Numbered from the stretch's first letter, positions 30,918-43,470 are shown. The stretch is DNA of 64,000 nucleotides from Lotus japonicus (GCF_012489685.1 NC_080042.1:44630066-44694065); one strand, 5' to 3'. Made by a program: numbers and translations. The notes: a model not told the origin generated them from the sequence alone.

Positions 30918-32205
30918 TGTAAGATCAAGTTTTGATCTAGTAGTACAACTCTATGTTTTGATGATTACAAGTTAACCTTTTGATATGAACAATTGTGGTA
31001 CTCTAACGTGTTTTTCTGAGTGTGCTATTTACAGGCTCTGACCTCAACTCAATCTCACACAAATCAGAAGCACTGTGTATAAAGAGTGACCCAAGAAACG
31101 CTTTCGTATTCACCATGTTCAGTATGAACAGTGGAAAAGCTTCAGAAGTTCTGAAGCTATACAAACTCTGATGTGGACTCAGTCGCTAGAAGCTCTGAAG
31201 ATCCAGAAGTTCTGATAACCAAGAAACACTGAAGGTTCAGATGTTCTGATGGTGTAGAAGACTCTGAAGATCCAGAAGCTGAATAGTGGAAACTCTGAAG
31301 TCCAGAAGCAAGAAACTCTGAAGGCCATGTTCTTCCCTCTGAGTTCAGAATCAGAAGATACAATGGTCAGAGGATCTGTGCTTTCCCTCTGACTCTGATC
31401 AACCGGCTTCACAAGTTCCAATATGAAGTATTCCCCTGATCAGAAGTCTCCTAGGTTAAAAGGTCAAGTCGCTATCCAAGTACAAAAGCAAGTGTACCTT
31501 CCTGACGACCTACCTAACGTTCTCAGCCACAGCAGAAGCTGGATTTTCCAGAACTGCCCTCCAACGGTAGCATTTCCCATGCAACGCTCAACCCTAATCC
31601 TTGGAGTATATATAGAGGCTGAAGATTGAAAGAAGCGGCTAGAAGAGAAGAATACAAGAAGCTATACACACGCGCAAGACATATTCAAAATATTCTAAGC
31701 TTTCTTTCATCTGAAATTCATTGTGTTTACTATTAGCTTTTTAGAAGCAAATCTCTTGTAAACATTTCTTTGATAAACAGTTTGTTTAGTTCCTTTAGGA
31801 GATCAAGGTTGATCGGATCCTAGAGAAGACTAAGAGAGTGAATCTTAGTGGTGATTCCTTTAGGAGATCAAGGTTGATCGGATCCTAGAGAAGACTAAGA
31901 GAGTGAATCGTAGTGTGAGCTAAGTCAGTGTAATTGTTAGTCACTTGTAGGTTTCAAGTGCAGTTGTAACTCTTACCTGATTAGTGGATTGCCTTCATTC
32001 TAAGAAGGAAGAAATCACCTTAACGGGTGGACTGGAGTAGCTTGAGTGATTTATCAAGTGAACCAGGATAAAATCCTTGTGTGCTTTTCTATCTCTTATC
32101 TTTAGCACTTAAGTTCTCGAAAGATTTGTCAAAATCTTTAAGGTGGTAGTTTTGTACTGAAAACGTTATTCAAACCCCCCCTTTCTACCGTTTTTCATAC
32201 CTTCA
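30918..32205 (+). repeat. SIRE copy 2 3' LTR
   Basis: TGTAAGATC to CCTTCA, 1288 bp, near-identical to 20268-21556 including the 65-bp-period duplication (about 31790-31915). Differences noted are one C/A near 31096, one T/G near 31910 and one C fewer in the C run near 32176. Confidence 0.95.
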
Positions 32206-32468
32206 CAAAGTAGTGTGCCCGTAGGCAAATATATACAGAACCAGTACTGTAAGCAAAAGTATCAAAAGTACAGTCATCCAAGAGAAAGTCGGCACCCAAA
32301 ATGGCCTGAACAAAAGACCCCTATACTCCGACAGACTCTCTGTGATTCCTCATCAAAAGAACCACACAAAAAGCCACACATCGGGAACCTACCCTGTCCC
32401 AAAAAGTAAGACGAATCATAGCTCTACACAAAAAAATGACACTGCCTAACCTACCCTCCCAGTCCTGC

Positions 32469-33167
32469 TCATAGCTCCTCCTCCTCCTCCTCGTCACTCG
32501 GCGAGTAGCTGTCCCCACTACTGTCGGAGTCCGAGTCGAAATCCACCGTAATCATCTCGGTGTCCAAGTCCACGACCTCCCTCCTAACTGTCCTGCGCAC
32601 CGTCCTAGTCGAGCCCGTCTCAACATCCACCTCTCCAGTAAGAACATCCTCCTCCACCACCCTAACCAGGGGATCCACACGGTAGCCGCGCGGTGGAGTA
32701 AAAGGAAAGCGACGTGAGGCAGATGGGACAACAGACTCCCTCTTCGGCTGCACGAGCCTAGAGGACGACGCCACGTCCGTAGGATCGATAGCAGTAGCAG
32801 GAGGTGGCGCAACAGGTGTAGCAACAACAGGCTCGATCTCCGCTGGGTCCTCGTCATCGGAAGATGAAGTCGGAGGTGGTACAGGTGGTCCTCGACCAGT
32901 ACCTGGTCCACAGCGAACTGAAGGCAGCAAGTCAAAGCTCAGCTCCATACGTCGTAGCACTCCCCTCGTCAATCGTCCACGCTCATCCGTCCGGTCCTCC
33001 ATGACCCTTCCCCGGTACGTCGCTCGGTGACCCGCAACATCGATCACCCAAGCGGTGGGGGCATTACGGTCCACCAACTCATACCTGATCCCCCCCGAGG
33101 GAGAGACCATCGAAAACCAGTCCGCCATCGACATCTGGCAGCAGGCCGACCGCCCAAACACAAACAT
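32469..33167 (-). CDS. 232-aa ORF encoded within Tekay B right LTR
   Basis: This is the second copy of the LTR ORF, the same length as 11920-12618 and starting MFVFGRSACCQMSMADWF. About a dozen residues differ, for example RNAPTA for RHAPTA, ATAIDP for TTAIDP and SDSDSDS preceded by VDF. The acidic tail ending EEEEEEL is kept. Because this is the 5' LTR in element orientation, the ORF would lie near the 5' end of the genomic RNA, before the PBS and gag. Transcription from the AT-rich motif at about 33254-33270 would put it first in the message. Confidence 0.5.
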   Translation of the reverse strand: MFVFGRSACCQMSMADWFSMVSPSGGIRYELVDRNAPTAWVIDVAGHRATYRGRVMEDRTDERGRLTRGVLRRMELSFDLLPSVRCGPGTGRGPPVPPPTSSSDDEDPAEIEPVVATPVAPPPATAIDPTDVASSSRLVQPKRESVVPSASRRFPFTPPRGYRVDPLVRVVEEDVLTGEVDVETGSTRTVRRTVRREVVDLDTEMITVDFDSDSDSSGDSYSPSDEEEEEEL

Positions 33168-33380
33168 GAAACCAAAGCCAAGGCGCTAGGGTCAACTCAC
33201 GGAAATAAGTAATTATACACTCAACATGTGATATGGGGTATAGATATATATGTTGATATATATATATAAATAATCCTAGCATGTTATTGGCTCTAACAAT
33301 GCTTCAATAAATCAAATAGCATACAATTCCAGTTAGAGTGAATGTATGCGTGAAATGCAATCAATATGATCCGGATAGTT

Positions 33381-33483
33381 GTGAAGCATTCCCGTTCTTC
33401 ACTATTGATGAAGCATTCCCGTTCTTCATCCTTGATGAAGCATTCCCGTTCTTCACTATTGATGAAGCATTCCCGTTCTTCAC
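33381..33483. repeat. Hairpin minisatellite, four units
   Basis: Four copies of GTGAAGCATTCCCGTTCTTCAC-like units with CTATTGAT or CCTTGAT spacers, the counterpart of 12891-13086. The array ends abruptly at TTCACTATTTCTC, where the 364-bp segment present in the left LTR is missing. Confidence 0.9.
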
Positions 33484-35431
33484 TATTTCTCAAAGTCTAA
33501 GTTTCTCAAAGTCTCTACTCATTCTAAGTTTTCCAAAAACCCACCAAAAGAAATTCCCGGGGAAAGTCTAAGTATACGAACAAATACCAACGAATGGCTA
33601 AGCCTCAACCCCACGTTTGAACTTGCCTAGGGTTGTTTCCCCAACCCGAAATATCAAATATCACCAGTTCAATGATTCCCCACTCCGAAGTCGCGTCAAA
33701 ACGCACAATTCAATAACATCTCAACATCATAAGTTATGGAAAACATCATAACATCAGTTCATCATCATAATCAATATCAAAGTAAAGCATAAGTCGAATT
33801 TATCGACGCCTATCATGCAGTCATAGCTAATAGTAAGTTGCCCTAACCTCGAGCTGCTCCAGTCTCGTGGTTTAAATTCCCTTCACAAGATTGCTCTGAA
33901 AAACCCAAATTCCTTCAACTGAACCTCGGAGAAAACAAAGCAGAAATCCAAACAAAATCGATTAGCTCGATCACAATACAGCTAATTAACGATAGACAAA
34001 GCATTAAAGCTTCAGAATACAACAATCGGGTACGAAAAGACAAGTTTTCGAAAACGAAAAACTCCCCCCCCCCTTGAAATAGCTCTCGGCCATAAAGAGA
34101 AAAGAGCTCCGACTCTTTTTCTTCGATCTAATCTGTTTACAAGGTAGTTTTAGGGTAAAACTAAGGAAAAGAAACTGTCGGAAAAATTTTCGGACGATCG
34201 GATCGAAATACGGCTGTTCAGGGACGTTTTGGTCCAAAATAAAAGCTCAAAACCTCAAAGTTATCACTTCGGAAAACAAATTTGACAGCAATGTTCCTAA
34301 CGACATTCGTAACAACTAATCCTAAAGGCACGAAGTCAGATTACGACTTTTCGACATTAAAGTTTCGAATTGTGCGCCAAAAAGGGTTTTGAAACAGTTT
34401 TTCGGATCCTTGACAACTCGATCCCAATCGGTGAATACCGACGAAGGTTCTAGCCTCTTGGGCACGTACAGAAGATACCCCAACAGAGAAATCAGGAAAA
34501 ACGGACAGTTTTACGAAAAGCTCGAAACTTTGAGCACAGAAACAGCTAAAGAAATGCAGTAGAAACAGTGATCAGGGGTAAGAATCAAGCTAGTTAACTC
34601 GATACCTTGAAGTAGGGACGAACTGCGCGAAGATCGGTCAAGTTTCGGCGAAAAATTCTTCTCCTTTCCTCTCCTTGAACTCGCGGCCCCAAATGGAAGA
34701 AAATGAAGATATTTTTGAATTTTTAACTATTTATAGGAAGGTGAAATCGCGGGAAAATGAAAATTTCGCGATTCCGATTTTTGCAGCACTTTGACCGATG
34801 AATTCTAAGAGAGATTCTGGCGACATATTTCCAGAACTCAAAACAAATCTCTAACATTTGGGAAAAACGATATCTAAAATCCCAAAAGCGGTGTAAGTTA
34901 ATCTGTCCCGAAAAACTACTTTTTGCTGTGATGGTCAGACGACAAAACTTCGTTCTGAAGAAAGATTGGAAACATCGAAACAAATCTGGCAGAGTGGACG
35001 GAAACTTCGTTAAAAGCTCCTAATATAAAAAGTCTTCATTCAGTGATTGAATTTAGGGTTTCGAAGTAAAGAAATTAGCGTCGTCGGACTTCCGAGAAGT
35101 GAATACTATCGTGCGTACAGTCCAGGGTTCGAAATGAAACACTGGTCGAAGGAAAAATAAAGAGAACCTTTAAATTTTCCCAAGGATTTGAAATCTCACT
35201 TGAACGTTGCTTTAAAAGCGAAATTAGCCTATTCTGGACACTCTCGCCATAAGGCAGGTGTGCAGACGATTCGCACTAATTCCTAAAACGACTATGAAAC
35301 ATTCCTCAAGCAATTCCTGAACTTTCTTCTTCATTAATCTTTCTCGAACATCAAACTCCTGTCACGCTTACACTGATTCTACGCGTGAGTCGGAAATTAA
35401 CTTGCTCTGTAAATCCAGGTCTTACAGAGTG

Positions 35432-36425
35432 CAAAGAATCAGGGCACTACAAAAGTGACTGTCCAAAATTGAAGAAGGACAAGAGGCCAAAGAAGCACTT
35501 CAAGACCAAGAAAAGTCTGATGGTGACTTTTGATGAATTAGAGTCAGAGGATGTTGTCTCTGATGGGGAAGTCCAAGGACTCATGGCCATTGTCAAAGAC
35601 AAAGGAGCAGAGTCAAAGGATGCTGTTGACTCTGACTCAGAATCAGAAGGAGATCCTAACTCAGACGATGAAAATGAGGTATTCGCTTCTTTCTCAACCT
35701 CTGAACTGAAACATGCTTTGTCTGATATCATGGATAAGTATAACTCTTTATTGTCTAAGCATAAGAAGCTGGAAAAGAACTTATCTGCTGTTTCTAAGAC
35801 TCCTTCTGAACATGAGAAAATCATTTCTAATTTGAAAAATGATAATCATGCTTTAGTGAATACTAACTCTGTGCTTAAGAATCAAATTGCTAAGTTAGAA
35901 GAAGTTATTGCATGCGATGCCTCTGATAGTAAGCATGAATCTAAGTATGAAAAATCTTTTCAAAAATTCCTGGCTAAAAGCGTAGATAGAAGCTTAATGG
36001 CTTCAATGATCTATGGCGTAAGCAGAAATGGAATGCATGGCATTGGCTATTCTAAACCAATTAGAAATGAGCCTTCTATGCCTAAAGCTAAATCTTTGTA
36101 TGAATGCTATGTTCCCTCTGGTACCATTTTACCTGATCCTTTACCTGTTGAAGCTGCCAAACCCCCTCTTAAAAAGGGATCCTTCTCCATGTCTAAATAT
36201 CATGCAAAAATTCCTTTACATTACCATGTTGAGAAACCCAAGGTGATCAGAACCTTTGGGATAACTAACAAGAGAGGACCCAGAAAGTGGGTACCTAAGG
36301 ATAAGATTATCTATGTTGTAGATATCCTTGATAGCTCCACTGAAAAAACAATCATGGTATCTGGACAGTGGATGCTCGCGTCACATGACGGGAGAAAGGC
36401 GTATGTTCCAAGAGCTAAAACATAA
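35432..36425 (+). pseudogene. SIRE copy 1 gag, 3' part (resumes after Tekay B)
   Basis: After the GAGTG duplication (35427-35431) the CCHC knuckle continues as CKESGHYKSDC, followed by the Lys-rich, acidic and coiled-coil regions, parallel to copy 2 gag. It remains open to RAKT at 36425, where it overlaps the protease in the +1 frame exactly as in copy 2. With 10587-11450 it formed one gag before the insertion. Confidence 0.92.
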
Positions 36426-39237
36426 GCCTGGAGGCGAAGTTGGCTTTGGTGGCAACTAAAAGGGTAAAATTGTTGGTACTGGTACTATTTGTGTAGATAA
36501 TAGTCCATGCATTGACAATGTTTTATTGGTAGACGGCTTAACTCATAACTTATTGTCTATAAGTCAATTAGCTGACTAGGGTTATGATGTTATCTTTAAT
36601 CAAAAGTCCTGCCGGGCTGTAAGTCAGATCGATGGCTCTGTTCTGTTTAACAGCAAGAGGAAGAACAACATTTATAAGATCAGATTATTTGAGTTAGAGG
36701 CTCAGAATGTGAAGTGCCTTCTGTCTGTTAATGAAGAGCAATGGGTATGGCATAGACGGTTAAGGCATGCCAGTATGAGAAAGATTTCTCAGCTGAGCAA
36801 GCTAAACCTTGTCAGGGGCTTGCCCACTCTGAAGTTCTCTTCAGACGCTCTTTGTGAAGCATGTCAGAAAGGAAAATTCACAAAATTCCCTTTCAAGGCA
36901 AAGAATGTTGTCTCAACCTCAAGGCCGTTGGAACTTCTGCATATCGACCTATTTGGACCAGTGAAAACTGAGTCTATAGGTGGCAAGAGATATGGGATGG
37001 TCATTGTTGACGACTATAGACGGTGGACATGGGTAAAATTTCTAACCCGCAAGGATGAGTCTCATCCTGTGTTCTCTACCTTCATAGCCCAAGTGCAAAA
37101 CAAGAAGGCTTGTAGGATTGTGCGTGTCAAAAGTGACCATGGTGGAGAGTTTGAGAATGACAAGTTTGAGAGTCTGTTCGATTCCTATGGAATTGCACAT
37201 GATTTCTCTTGTCCCAGAACCCCTCATCAAAATGGTGTTGTTGAGAGGAAGAACAGAACTCTTCAGGAGATGGCTAGAACCATGCTCCAAGAAACTGGCA
37301 TGGCTAAGCACTTTTGGGCAGAGGCAGTAAACACAGCGTGTTACATTTAGAACAGAATCTCTGTGAGACAAATTCTGAACAAGACTCCCTATGAATTGTG
37401 GAAGAATATAAAACCCAACATTTCTTACTTTCATCCTTTTGGTTGTGTTTGTTATGTTCTTAATACTAAGGATAGATTGCATAAATTTGATGCTAAGTCT
37501 TCTAAATGTCTATTACTTGGTTACTCTGAGAGATCTAAAGGTTTTAGATTCTATAATACTGATGCTAAAACAATTGAAGAATCTATTCATGTTAGATTTG
37601 ACGATAAGCTTGACTCTGACCAGTCAAAGCTAGTTGAGAAATTTGCAGATTTAAGTATAAGTGTTTCTGACAAAGGCAAAGCTCCAGAGGAAGCTGAGCC
37701 AGAGGAAGATGAACCAGAAGAAGCTGGTCCCTCTGACTTACAAACTCAGAAGAAGAGCAGAATCACTGCAGCTCATCCTAAGGAATTGATTCTAGGCAAC
37801 AAAGACGAACCAGTCAGAACCAAATCAGCCTTCAGACCCTCTGAAGAGACTCTGCTTAGTCTGAAAGGATTGGTGTCCTTAATTGAACCCAAGTCAATTG
37901 ATGAAGCTCTTCAGGACAAGGACTGGATTCTGGCCATGGAAGAAGAATTGAATCAATTTTCCAAGAATGATGTGTGGAGCCTAGTGAAGAAGCCTCCAAG
38001 TGTCCATGTAATTGGAACAAAATGGGTGTTCAGAAACAAGTTGAATGAGAAAGGAGATGTAGTCAGAAACAAGGCAAGGCTAGTTGCTCAAGGTTACAGC
38101 CAGCAGGAAGGAATAGACTACACATAAACATTTGCTCCAGTAGCAAGACTAGAAGCAATCAGACTGTTGATCTCCTTCTCAGTGAATCACAATATAATTT
38201 TAAATCAGATGGATGTTAAGAGTGCCTTCCTAAATGGATACATATCAGAGGAAGTCTACGTTCATCAACCCCCAGGTTTTGAGGATGAGAAGAACCCAGA
38301 CCATGTTTTCAAGTTGAAGAAATCACTCTATGGTCTGAAGCAAGCTCCCAGAGCATGGTAAGAGAGACTCAGCTCATTCCTTCTGGAGAATAAGTTTGTA
38401 AGGGGTAAAGTAGATACAACTCTCTTTTGCAAAACTTACGAAGATGATATCTTAATTGTGCAAATTTATGTTGATGATATTATATTTGGTTCTGCTAATC
38501 AGTCTCTATGCAAAGAATTTTCTGAGATGATGCAGGCTGAATTTGAGATGAGTATGATGGGAGAACTCAAGTACTTTCTGGGAATACAAGTTGATCAAAC
38601 ACCAGAAGGAACATATATCCATCAGAGCAAGTACATTAAAGAACTTCTGAAGAAGTTCAATATGCTGGAATCTACAGTTGCCAAGACTCCAATGCATACT
38701 ACATGCATTCTGGAAAAAGAAGATGCAAGTGGTAAAGTTTGTCAGAAGCTCTATCGTGAGTATAAGCTTTCAGGTTATTGTGATGCTGATTATGCTGGAG
38801 ATAGAACAGAGAGAAAAAGCACTTCTGGAAATTGTCAATTTCTGGGAAGCAACTTAGTCTCATGGGCAAGCAAGAGGCAATCAACCATTGCATTATCTAC
38901 TGCTGGGGCAGAATATATCTCAGCAGCAATATGCAGCACTCAGATACTCTGGATGAAACATCAGCTGGAGGATTATCAAATCCTTGAGAGAAATATCCCA
39001 ATCTATTGTGATAACACTGCTGCAATTTCATTGAGTAAGAATCCTATCTTACATTCAAGGGCAAAGCACATTGAGGTAAAGAATCACTTTATTAGAGATT
39101 ATGTACAGAAGGGCGTACTTCTTCTGAAGTTTTTTGATACTGACCATCACTGGGCAGATATCTTTACAAAGCCCTTCGCAGAGGATAGATTTAATTTCAT
39201 TCTGAAAAATCTGAATATGGACTTTTGTCCAGCATGA
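36313..39237 (+). pseudogene. SIRE copy 1 pol, heavily mutated
   Basis: The order is protease (YLDSGCSRH region around 36360), integrase zinc finger (WVWHRRLRHASMRKI), integrase core (DLFGP, KSDHGGEFEN), RT ([24 protein letters not shown] near 38465) and RNase H ([14 protein letters not shown]). In-frame stops lie at 36457, 36577, 37348, 38125 and 38359. A 177-bp in-frame deletion near 38757 removes the RT thumb/connection compared with 26015-26191 of copy 2. The 135-bp insertion of copy 2 is absent. The load of stops is much heavier than in copy 2, matching its older place in the nest. Confidence 0.92.
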
Positions 39238-39643
39238 AGATGGATCAGAACCTCTGACTATGATACTTCTTAATCAGAAGATGTCAAGTCCAGATGGTAA
39301 CTCTATCAGAGTTTATGTACCCATTAGTACTGACTCTGAAGCTGAGACAGTAAACGTGTGTCAGTATCTCTGATACATAGTTCCTTGTGCCCGTGCTGAC
39401 AGTCTGTTGTAATGAGTGTTGATGTGATTCTCTCCTGCGTGTGATAGGTGTATTTACTGTTACTATCATGTCTTTAATTTCCAACCGTTGATTTTAAATT
39501 GCTTTTTGATCAACAACGGTTATTTGTCAAAACCCACTATACACACGATCTCTGTCTTCAGTTTTTCAAAACTTACCCACGATCTCTCTCTCTCTCTCTA
39601 TTCATCCTTCTCCTTCAACCCAAAACCTTCAACCGACTTCACG

Positions 39644-42530
39644 ATGGTGAGACAAACCAGAAATGAAGCTGCAGATGCAACCAGGTTTCCTCATATGGTA
39701 GTAGGTCAAGCTACAGACCAATTGGGTCCTGAAACTACAAATCAAGGTCAAGCTCAAGAGAGGATGATTCCAATTGCAGAACGGGGTTGTGCCGTTCACT
39801 GCGTTTATGCTCCGGAAGAACTCCAAGTGCTTGCTGAATGGAGATTCGACCTGGATAATATAGCTGCAAATGGGTATGACCTGCGTCCTGAAGTTCAAGT
39901 TCAGGGATGGGAAGAGTATTTCAACAGGCTTAGAGGTCCAATTTATGACAAATTGGTCAAGGAATTCTGGAAACACGCGGACTGTGATGATACACAAGTT
40001 GTCTCCTACATTGCTGGAAGGAGGATAATCATCACTGAGAAGTCCATTGTGAATCTGCTGGGTGCACACACAGGAACTGGGTATAGATTCCAAAGGTGAA
40101 ACCCAGAACCAAGGATGAAACCAACAAGGCTCTTTACACCACCTACAAACCTGGCAAGAGCGACTACAAGGTGGTGGATTTTCATCCCAAGCTCAGAATC
40201 TGGCACAAGATTCTGCTTCACTGCATCAACCAGAGGCCAAAGGGTAGCTCTCCTGATTACATCAACTTCTGCCAGAAGGCAATGCTATTCTTCATTCAGG
40301 AAAAGAGGAAGATCTGCCTTCCTTTCTTCTTGTTCTCTTACCTGAAAGAATGCATCAGGAAGTCCAGAACCACTGCCTCCATCAAGTCTGCCATCAAGTA
40401 CATTTCCTTTGGGAGACTGCTTTCAGATCTCTTCATTGAGAGTAAATTCGTAGAAGATCTGATCAAGGCAGGATGCACAGAGGATCTGTCCACAATTGTC
40501 GGTGACGTCTTCACATCCACATCTTTGAAGAAGATGGGATTGGTCAAGAAGAAGATAGCCCCTGCTCATGAAGATACTTCTGATGAAGTAAGACAAAGAA
40601 GGGTGCCTCTAAATGATTTCCCTCTGTGGACCCAAGCAGACAAGCTAGAAGCTATCTTATGCTACATTGATGATCTGAAGCAACAAGGGTTTGAGATTGA
40701 CGTAGATGAGTTCTTCAGACGATTGCCACCAGCTCAAGAGTTTGACTCTCCTCCCAAGAGAAAAGTTCAGAGAAAAATGGTCTTGGAGGAATCTTCTGAG
40801 GAGTCTGATGTTCCTCTGAAGAAGAAGAAGAAGGCTGACAAGCCTAAGAGGAAGCATGATGAAACCACCAAGCCTGATGATGGTGATGATGGTGATAATG
40901 ATGATGGTCCTTCTCCTCCAAAGAAAAAGAAGAAGCAAGTCAGAATTGTGGAGAAGCCTACCCGTGTGGAACCTGCTGCTACAGTCATCAGAATGGAGAC
41001 TTCTGCCAGAGTGACCCGGTCTACCGTGCGTTCATCAAGTAAGTCTGCTGTCATTGAATCTGATGATGATTTAAATTCTATTGATGCACTCCCCATCTCT
41101 ACACTTCTCAACTGCACAGCCACCCCACTCACTCCTATCCCAGAGTCTCAACCAGCTGCCCAAACCACATCTCCACCTAATTCCCCAAGGTCATCATTTT
41201 TCCAACCTTCCCAAGAAGAAGCACCTCTGTGGAATATGCTTCAGACTCCACGTCCCTCTGAACCAACCTCTCCCATTACCATCCAATACAACCCATTAAC
41301 CTCTGAACCCATCATTCCTGAACAACCAGAACTTGAACAACCAGAACATGAACAACCAGAACCTGAACCCAGAACGTCTGATCACTCTGTCCCCAGAGCA
41401 TCAGAACGTCCTGACCGTAGAACTGCTGATACAGATTCTTCCACTCCCTATACTTCTGTATCCTTTCCTACCAACGTTGTTGACTCCTCACCTTCCAACG
41501 ACTCTGAGTCACTTCGTAAATTTATGGAAGTCAGGAAAGAAAAAGTGTCTGCCATTCCAGAGTACTACCTCACAGTACCAAGCCCTAGGAGATACCCTGG
41601 ACCTAGACCAGAACGTCTAGTTGACCCAGATGATCCTATCCAGGCTGACCCCTTGCATGAAGCAGACCCTTTAGCCCAACAAGTCCAACCTGACCAAGTT
41701 CATCAAGAGCCTATTCAACCAGAACCAGAAAACTCTGTGTCTAACCACTCTTCGGTTAGATCACCACATCCTCAGGTTGAAACCTCTGAACCAAACCTTG
41801 GAGCCTCTGAACCAAATGTCGAAACTTTTGATATTGGCTCTCCCCAAGGTGCCTCTGAGGCAAACAGCAGCAACCACCCAACCTCTCCTGAAACCAACCT
41901 CTCCATTGTTCCCTACACATACCTTAGGCCAACCTCTCTCTCTGAGTGCATCAGTGTTTTTAATCATGAAGCCGCACTGATGTTACGCAATGTGCAAGGT
42001 CACACTGACCTGAGTGAGAACGCTGACTCTGTTGCTGAAGAATGGAATCGTATGAGTACTTGGTTAGTTGCTCAGGTTCCAGTTATGATGAGTCATCTCA
42101 CTGCAGAAAGGGATCAGAGGATTGAGGTTGCTAAGCAGCGGTTTACAAGAAGAGTGGCTCTGCATGAACAACAGCAAAGAACTAAGTTATTTGAAGCTGT
42201 TGAAGAGGCCAGAAGAAAGAAAGAGCAAGCAGAAGAAGCTGCACGTCAAGCAGCTGCACAAGCTGAACATGCAAGATTAGAAGCTGAGAGACTTGAAGCT
42301 GAAGCTGAAGCTCTTAGATGTCAAGCTCTTGCACCAGTGGTCTTCACTCTTGCTGCTTCTGATTCCACTCCAGCTCATCAATCTGCTCAGAATGTTCCTT
42401 CTAGCTCTACACAGCCAAGTTCTTTCAGACTTGACATCATGGAACCGTCTCAATTCTCATGAGACTCTGCTGATGGACATGAAGCAAATTCTTCAACAAA
42501 TTCTGCGTCGCTCTGACAAGCCTTAGTCTT
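39644..42530 (+). pseudogene. SIRE copy 1 envelope-like ORF, frameshifted
   Basis: The ATG at 39644 (MVRQTRNEAADATRFPHMV) aligns with the copy 2 ORF. A small deletion near 40093 (after GTGYRF) shifts the frame, and the rest is open in another frame from 40096 to 42462. That part holds the conserved YINFCQKAMLFF, KECIRKSRTTASIKSAIKYI, Lys-rich and Pro-rich regions and the Glu/Ala coiled coil. A second shift near 42440 leaves the native-looking C-terminal codons (HETLLMDMKQILQQILRR) in a third frame. Its true C-terminus shows that copy 2 has replaced its own end. Confidence 0.85.
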
Positions 42531-42623
42531 AGGATTTCTTTCGTTTTTCTTAACTTAATTTATTTTTATTTCTATTTTATTTGCATTACTTGCTATGTTT
42601 TGCTTACTAGTAGTTTATCATTG

Positions 42624-42625
<2 letters not shown>
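42531..42625 (+). other. End of SIRE copy 1 (non-coding, truncated)
   Basis: A T-rich non-coding tail follows the envelope-like ORF. The rest of the 3' region, polypurine tract and 3' LTR of copy 1 are missing; the sequence ends in the TA run. Confidence 0.6.

Positions 42626-42658
<33 letters not shown>
42626..42658. repeat. (TA)n microsatellite at the virus-host junction
   Basis: An uninterrupted TA run of about 33 bp lies directly between SIRE copy 1 and pararetrovirus sequence. Endogenous caulimovirids are known to be found at TA-dinucleotide repeats in several plants, so this is a likely integration or repair point. The next 31 bp or so (42661-42691) match nothing else I recognise in the window and could be filler DNA. 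Confidence 0.85.
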
Positions 42659-42661
<3 letters not shown>

Positions 42662-42691
42662 GACCTGAGCTTGTAGATGGATGCTACAAAG

Positions 42692-43470
42692 TGTGAAGAT
42701 TGGTTTTGAGCAGTGGGCTCAGATTTTTGGACAGTGGGTCCAGATTGATGGGCAGTGGGCCCAGATAAGATTAAAGAGTCAGAGATTATAATACCTTTGC
42801 TCTTTTCTTTGTTTCTTCCTCTTCCTCGGGAGGAGGAGGATCCTCCTCTGGAGGACATCTTATGATCTTCCCTGCAAATATTCACGAGTGAGGAAATCAG
42901 GGAGAGAATTTTCTGTAGGTGTTTGGATTGGGTCCAAAGTCAGTGGGACGAAGGACACGGAGAATTTGGAGTGTGGAGTGGGTAATTAGGGAGTTGTCAT
43001 TTTTATCCCTAAAATGCTTAATATCCACACTGTTTGTATCAACCAAGATAAACTCATAGAATCTCTGGGTTTTGTTTGGGTGGATTGGATCAAGATAACC
43101 AGGGAAAAGTTTAGTACCAATTTTATTGGCGAGGTTCCCTCCTGAATGGTCCCACCATTCTGGTTCAATCAAGGTTTGGAATTTGGAGATAGTTTTGGTC
43201 AAATATTCCGATTTTGGGTTAGATTGGGTAACTGGGCTAGATTGGGCAACAACAACTGGTTTCTTTCCATCATGAGTTGCTAAGCTTTTTGTTCTTTCAA
43301 TAAAAGATTGGAGGGATTGGAGATCTAGGTCATCATCTTTATCAGCGATGCTGGCCCAAGATTTATTTGGTAAATTGATGAGTCCCTGAGGAACATTATC
43401 CAGGCCTGCTTGTTTGAAGGCAAGGAGAGTTGGAATTGATAAAGCATAATCAGCTTTGGTTTGTTTTGAT
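42692..43470 (-). pseudogene. Scrambled caulimovirid ORF2 fragments
   Basis: In minus-strand order, an internal ORF2 segment (43470 to about 42909, from the KADYALSIPTLLAF region to NPNTYRKF) is joined to the ORF1 C-terminus plus ORF2 start (about 42907 to 42692, LTREYLQ then SSRGGSSSSRGRG). ORF2 pieces are therefore out of order. The join near 42908 shares AATT between partners and the join near 43470 shares about one base. Neither piece could make a functional protein. Confidence 0.85.

Larger units (their letters stand above)
20268..32205 (+). mobile_element. SIRE/Maximus-type copia element, copy 2 (young)
   Basis: This is a complete structure of 11,938 bp: 5' LTR, tRNA-Met PBS, gag, pol, envelope-like ORF, 3' non-coding region, polypurine tract and 3' LTR, flanked by the TSD CAAAG. 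The LTRs are 1289 and 1288 bp and differ by only a few bases that I can see (for example near 20446/31096 and 31910). Insertion was therefore recent, the latest layer of the nest. Pol is damaged by a stop (24165), a small deletion (about 24790) and a 135-bp insertion (25036-25170). It could be mobilised only in trans. Confidence 0.95.
11451..35426 (-). mobile_element. Tekay/Del chromovirus B, nested in SIRE copy 1 and itself split
   Basis: The element runs from TGTAACACCCC (11451) to CTTACA (35426), flanked by the 5-bp direct repeat GAGTG at 11446-11450 and 35427-35431. In minus-strand order it has a 5' LTR (right, interrupted by SIRE copy 2 at 20268-32205), PBS, gag, pol ending in a chromodomain, polypurine tract and 3' LTR (left). 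Without the nested copia it would be about 12.0 kb. Gag is open but pol has stops and a frame break, so the element is non-autonomous now. Confidence 0.93.
32211..35426 (-). repeat. Tekay B 5' LTR (right), second piece
   Basis: The LTR resumes at TAGTGTGCCCGTAGGC after the duplicated CAAAG and runs to CTTACA at 35426. Compared with the left LTR it lacks the stretch equivalent to 13087-13450 and three minisatellite units. Otherwise it is highly similar, including the 232-aa ORF. The 33.5-35.4 kb part holds only short spurious ORFs. Confidence 0.92.
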
